Assembly (NCBI GenBank): GCA_937893485.1
Contig: CALBJL010000066.1
Location: forward strand, 1-25,992
Source: an uncultured bacterium
Lineage (GTDB): Bacteria > Bacillota > Clostridia > Lachnospirales > Lachnospiraceae
Direction of reading: 5' to 3'
Length of the DNA stretch: 25,992 nucleotides
The notes below the pieces were generated by a model. The model searched no databases and was not told the DNA's origin. It saw only the letters and a list, made by a program, of their open reading frames with translations. The translations under genes were made by a program, and so were the position numbers. Positions 23,763 through 25,992 of this stretch are shown here, piece after piece. How positions within the stretch are numbered: position 1 is the first letter of the stretch; each line of letters opens with the position of its first letter.

Positions 23763-24377
23763 ATGCAGACTTATGTAATTACAATCGGACGTGAATTTGG
23801 AAGCAGCGGCTGTGAAATCGGACAACGGCTGGCAGAGAAGCTGAACATCCGCTATTATGACCGCGAAATACTCGAATTGGCAGCAAAAGATATGGGTGTC
23901 TCTGTTCCGGATGCCGCTGATGTGGAGAAAACCATCTATCAACGCGAAAAGAATATTTTTACCAAGCTCGGCTACAACAGCCAGTATCTGGCATCCAACC
24001 AGTTAATTGACGCGCAGGCACAGATCATCCGGCAGATCGCAACTGACGAATCCTGCATCATTATGGGACGCTGCGCAGACTACATTTTGAAGGAATTCAA
24101 GTACCACATGGCAGTCTACATCTACGCCCCCATGCCGGTTCGCAATCTCCATATCCAATCCAGCTATGGTCTGGATCATGATGCAGCCGAGCGCATGATC
24201 ACGGAAATTGACCGGCAACGGCATTATTATTATAAATATGTGACCGGCACCAACCGTGGAGACCGCCACAATCGGGATATCGTGATCAATTCGGACTTTC
24301 TGGGCATTGACGGAACCGTAGATGTACTCTACGACATGGCTGTGAAAAAATTTCCGTTTGCCGGATCGCCTACATAA
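23763..24377 (+). CDS. Cytidylate kinase-like P-loop protein
   Basis: A 204-residue protein of the cytidylate-kinase-like family (Cytidylate_kin2 type). It begins with VITIGREFGSSGCEIGQRLA, a P-loop variant, followed by YYDREILELAA. It has IIMGRCADYIL in the middle and the charged lid-like segment DRQRHYYYKYVTGTNRGDRHN later. These proteins are common in Clostridia beside unrelated genes and are mostly uncharacterised; true Cmk is longer and differs at the P-loop. GGGAG precedes the ATG at 23763. It lies 50 nt after the dehydrogenase gene, probably in one transcript. Its 3' end overlaps the convergent PucR gene by 8 bp. Confidence 0.85.
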   Translation: MQTYVITIGREFGSSGCEIGQRLAEKLNIRYYDREILELAAKDMGVSVPDAADVEKTIYQREKNIFTKLGYNSQYLASNQLIDAQAQIIRQIATDESCIIMGRCADYILKEFKYHMAVYIYAPMPVRNLHIQSSYGLDHDAAERMITEIDRQRHYYYKYVTGTNRGDRHNRDIVINSDFLGIDGTVDVLYDMAVKKFPFAGSPT

Positions 24378-25575
24378 TTTCATTTAAAAACTTACGGATC
24401 TTAAAGGCAAGTCTTAGCTGAAAACAGATATTGGCATTTTCCAGATCCAGATTCAACAGAGACTGTGCCTTATTGATCCGGTATTTTAATGTATTTCTGT
24501 GTAAAAAGAGCTGGTTTGCAGAAATTCCGATATTTTTATCGTTATCCAGATACACCTCCAACGTTTCTACCAGACTGGCATGGTTTTTCTCGTCAAAAGC
24601 AAGCAGTACACCCAGCTCATCCTGTACAATCGATGTCAGCTCCTCCTTAGAACCGATCTGGAACAGCAACCGGTAAATTCCCATTTTCTCGTAAAATCGT
24701 ACCTCATTTACCTTTCCGCATGCGTGTATGAGCGCAAGGGCATGTTTTGCCTGCTCCGTACTCTTTTTAAATTCTTCAATCCTGCTATAGCGGCAGCCTA
24801 CACCTATGCTGATCGTCGGTGATTCATAGCGCTCCGCAATCTTTTCCTGTAAGCCCTGCAACAATTCGCCCAAGCGATCCCGATCGACATCAATCTCACT
24901 TCCGATAGGCAGCATAACGATCAGGCAGTCACCGTCCATAAGTATAAAGTGCTTATAATCGGGTGCAATCTCCTTTTGGATATAATTCGTCACATGATAA
25001 AGCAGCTCTGTGAGCGAATAATGTTTTTCCTCCGAAACATCCCCCTGATCCTGCTGAATCATAATGGAACGATAGACCACATCTGTCCGATAGCCCAGAT
25101 GTATCGCACTCATAATCGCATCCTCATCATACTCATAATACAAAATCCGCCTTAGAATTGTTTCAATCGCATTATGATCGACAGACATCTGATAATAAAG
25201 CATATAAATTCCGGTCATGATTTCGTTCACCCGTGCCTCAAAAGGCAGCGCAATCAAAGGCACTTCCAGCTCCTGCGCATATTGAATGACCTCGTCCGGA
25301 ACAACCGTAATATAAGGTCCGATCTCCAGAACCAGACCCGCCGCACTCTTGCTATGAATTGCCTCCAAAATCTGTTTCAGATCTTTTTTCGGATTCTTCA
25401 AACCGATTCCGGTCATAAAGATCAACTCGCCGCTGTCGATCCACGGCTCCATATCAGGCAATTCTATGACATGCCCGCACCGGATCACTTCCATATCTTC
25501 TCTCAAGCCGCCCAGAATCTTCGCCTGCTTCATCTGTGGCAGATCCATCACCTGTTTAAATGAAATATACGGCAT
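24370..25575 (-). CDS. PucR/CdaR-family transcriptional regulator
   Basis: A 401-residue regulator. The N-terminal about 120 residues form a PucR sensory domain (MPYISFKQVMDLPQMKQAKIL, SGELIFMTGIG). The middle is a degenerate GGDEF-like region (about 170-290, with ISIGVGCRYSRIEEFKKSTEQAKHAL). The C-terminus is the PucR helix-turn-helix (LFLHRNTLKYRINKAQSLL). The family commonly activates nearby nitrogen- or carbon-compound catabolism genes in response to a pathway metabolite, which makes this the best candidate regulator of the ectoine-type cluster. The start is ATG at 25575, with GGAG 8 nt upstream; a nearer ATG at 25581 and a GTG at 25584 are too close to it. Ectoine clusters elsewhere use EnuR or DoeX, so a PucR here would be a different control scheme. 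Confidence 0.88.
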   Translation of the reverse strand: MPYISFKQVMDLPQMKQAKILGGLREDMEVIRCGHVIELPDMEPWIDSGELIFMTGIGLKNPKKDLKQILEAIHSKSAAGLVLEIGPYITVVPDEVIQYAQELEVPLIALPFEARVNEIMTGIYMLYYQMSVDHNAIETILRRILYYEYDEDAIMSAIHLGYRTDVVYRSIMIQQDQGDVSEEKHYSLTELLYHVTNYIQKEIAPDYKHFILMDGDCLIVMLPIGSEIDVDRDRLGELLQGLQEKIAERYESPTISIGVGCRYSRIEEFKKSTEQAKHALALIHACGKVNEVRFYEKMGIYRLLFQIGSKEELTSIVQDELGVLLAFDEKNHASLVETLEVYLDNDKNIGISANQLFLHRNTLKYRINKAQSLLNLDLENANICFQLRLAFKIRKFLNEIM

Positions 25576-25602
25576 ATGCATCACTCCTTAAAACTTGAAA
25601 AA

Positions 25603-25622
25603 GAATCCTGCCCGCAGGATTC
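25603..25622 (-). terminator. Terminator-like hairpin just upstream of the PucR gene
   Basis: Perfect arms GAATCCTGC/GCAGGATTC with a 2-nt loop, followed on the minus strand by TTTTT. It sits under 30 nt before the PucR start, so it either ends transcription from the right or attenuates the PucR gene. Confidence 0.6.
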
Positions 25623-25721
25623 TCCGCCTGCGGCGGGTCGCTTCTGCGACATGCTTCTTATCCGCCGCAGTGCGATCCTCGCGGAGCGTTTTATTTGATA
25701 GGAATTTCCTATCAAATAAAA
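25603..25721. repeat. GC-rich multiply folded intergenic element
   Basis: Nested inverted repeats fill the gap: the 9-nt hairpin at 25603-25622; an outer stem CTCCGC (25622-25627)/GCGGAG (25681-25686); a middle stem CTGCGGCGG (25628-25636)/CCGCCGCAG (25662-25670); an inner hairpin GTCGC-TTCT-GCGAC (25637-25650); and an AT-rich palindrome with 16-nt arms around one base (25689-25721). No reading frame of interest lies within. The density of structure suggests a dispersed palindromic repeat or MITE-like element, which one window cannot confirm. Confidence 0.6.
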
Positions 25722-25751
25722 AGAGACTGTCCGCATGGGATCAGCCTCTTT
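25714..25751 (-). terminator. Terminator of the rhomboid gene
   Basis: Hairpin AAAGAG/CTCTTT with an inner CTG/CAG stem (25720-25751), followed on the minus strand by TTTTTATTT. It lies about 35 nt after the rhomboid stop codon. Confidence 0.75.
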
Positions 25752-25785
25752 GCCGCTCTATCTAAACATATATTATATGCGCAGA

Positions 25786-25992
25786 TCACGCACTTGTCAA
25801 ATCGATGTCTTTCGCTTTTCTTTTTCGGTAAAATATGATACACAGCACAAATCCGGCGATCGCACCTCCCAGATGCGCCCACGCATCCACGCCCTCTACC
25901 GTAAACCCATAGCTAATATAGAGCACGACTGCAAACAGCATCCGTGGAATACTGATGGACTCGAATTTGCCTCCATTGCGCAATACGACCCA
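25786..25992 (-). CDS. Rhomboid-family intramembrane serine protease, C-terminal part
   Basis: The frame is open to the window edge (it continues past a TTG at 25983), so the 5' part is missing. The visible 68 residues contain a membrane segment (MLFAVVLYISYGF) and then GVDAWAHLGGAIAGFVLCIIFY, which carries the rhomboid catalytic histidine (AHLGG) in its transmembrane helix. The catalytic serine (GxSG) would lie upstream, outside the window. A basic tail (RKRKAKD) is expected in the cytoplasm. Confidence 0.85.
   Translation of the reverse strand, partial: WVVLRNGGKFESISIPRMLFAVVLYISYGFTVEGVDAWAHLGGAIAGFVLCIIFYRKRKAKDIDLTSA

Noticed and set aside
12260..25575. Ethanolamine utilization cluster, suggested by the shared eut gene names
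   Set aside because: There are no ammonia-lyase EutBC (cobalamin) or microcompartment shell genes; eutB and eutD here are the ectoine genes of the same name.

Overview
The window reads like chromosome from a low- to mid-GC anaerobic Firmicute, most likely a Lachnospiraceae. This rests on the gene content (GreA-LysS pair, argF-birA-coaX-dusB run, SleB-type hydrolase with SH3 repeats, PucR-type regulator), strong AGGAGG-type ribosome binding sites and sigma-70 promoters. I see no rRNA, tRNA, CRISPR, insertion sequence or phage gene. The genus call is inference from gene style; no database was consulted.

Region 1 (1-12.2 kb) is housekeeping. On the minus strand: lysS and greA from one consensus promoter; a tight run argF-birA-small conserved protein-coaX-dusB; an SPFH/band-7 membrane protein; a secreted SleB-type cell-wall hydrolase with a WalR-like box upstream; a small one-pass membrane protein; and a flavodoxin/SCP2 fusion followed by a HIT protein. 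murG is the only plus-strand gene here and meets the HIT gene at a two-way terminator.

Region 2 (12.26-22.75 kb) is the notable part. It is an eleven-gene minus-strand block that reads as a complete ectoine/5-hydroxyectoine uptake and degradation system. In transcription order: binding lipoprotein, two permeases and ATPase (EhuB-C-D-A type); a non-metal M24 ring hydrolase (EutD/DoeA type); an M20 amidohydrolase placed where the deacetylase EutE/DoeB is expected; EutB dehydratase; a RidA-family protein; a second, orphan ATPase; a class III aminotransferase; and an iron-type alcohol dehydrogenase close to 4-hydroxybutyrate dehydrogenase. Ectoine catabolism is known mainly from aerobic Proteobacteria, where the semialdehyde is oxidised. 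Here the pathway appears to end in reductions, which would suit a fermenting anaerobe. The whole-pathway reading is inference from family membership and gene order.

Region 3 (22.46-26 kb) holds the control region and flanking genes. A 290-bp divergent region carries two facing promoters, three GACAAAA half-sites between them, and a terminator-like hairpin in the leader of the binding-protein gene. Rightwards lie a D-2-hydroxyacid dehydrogenase and a cytidylate-kinase-like protein. A PucR-family regulator converges on them and is the best candidate regulator of the cluster. Its 5' side is a GC-rich, multiply folded intergenic element, beyond which is the 3' end of a rhomboid protease gene cut by the window edge.
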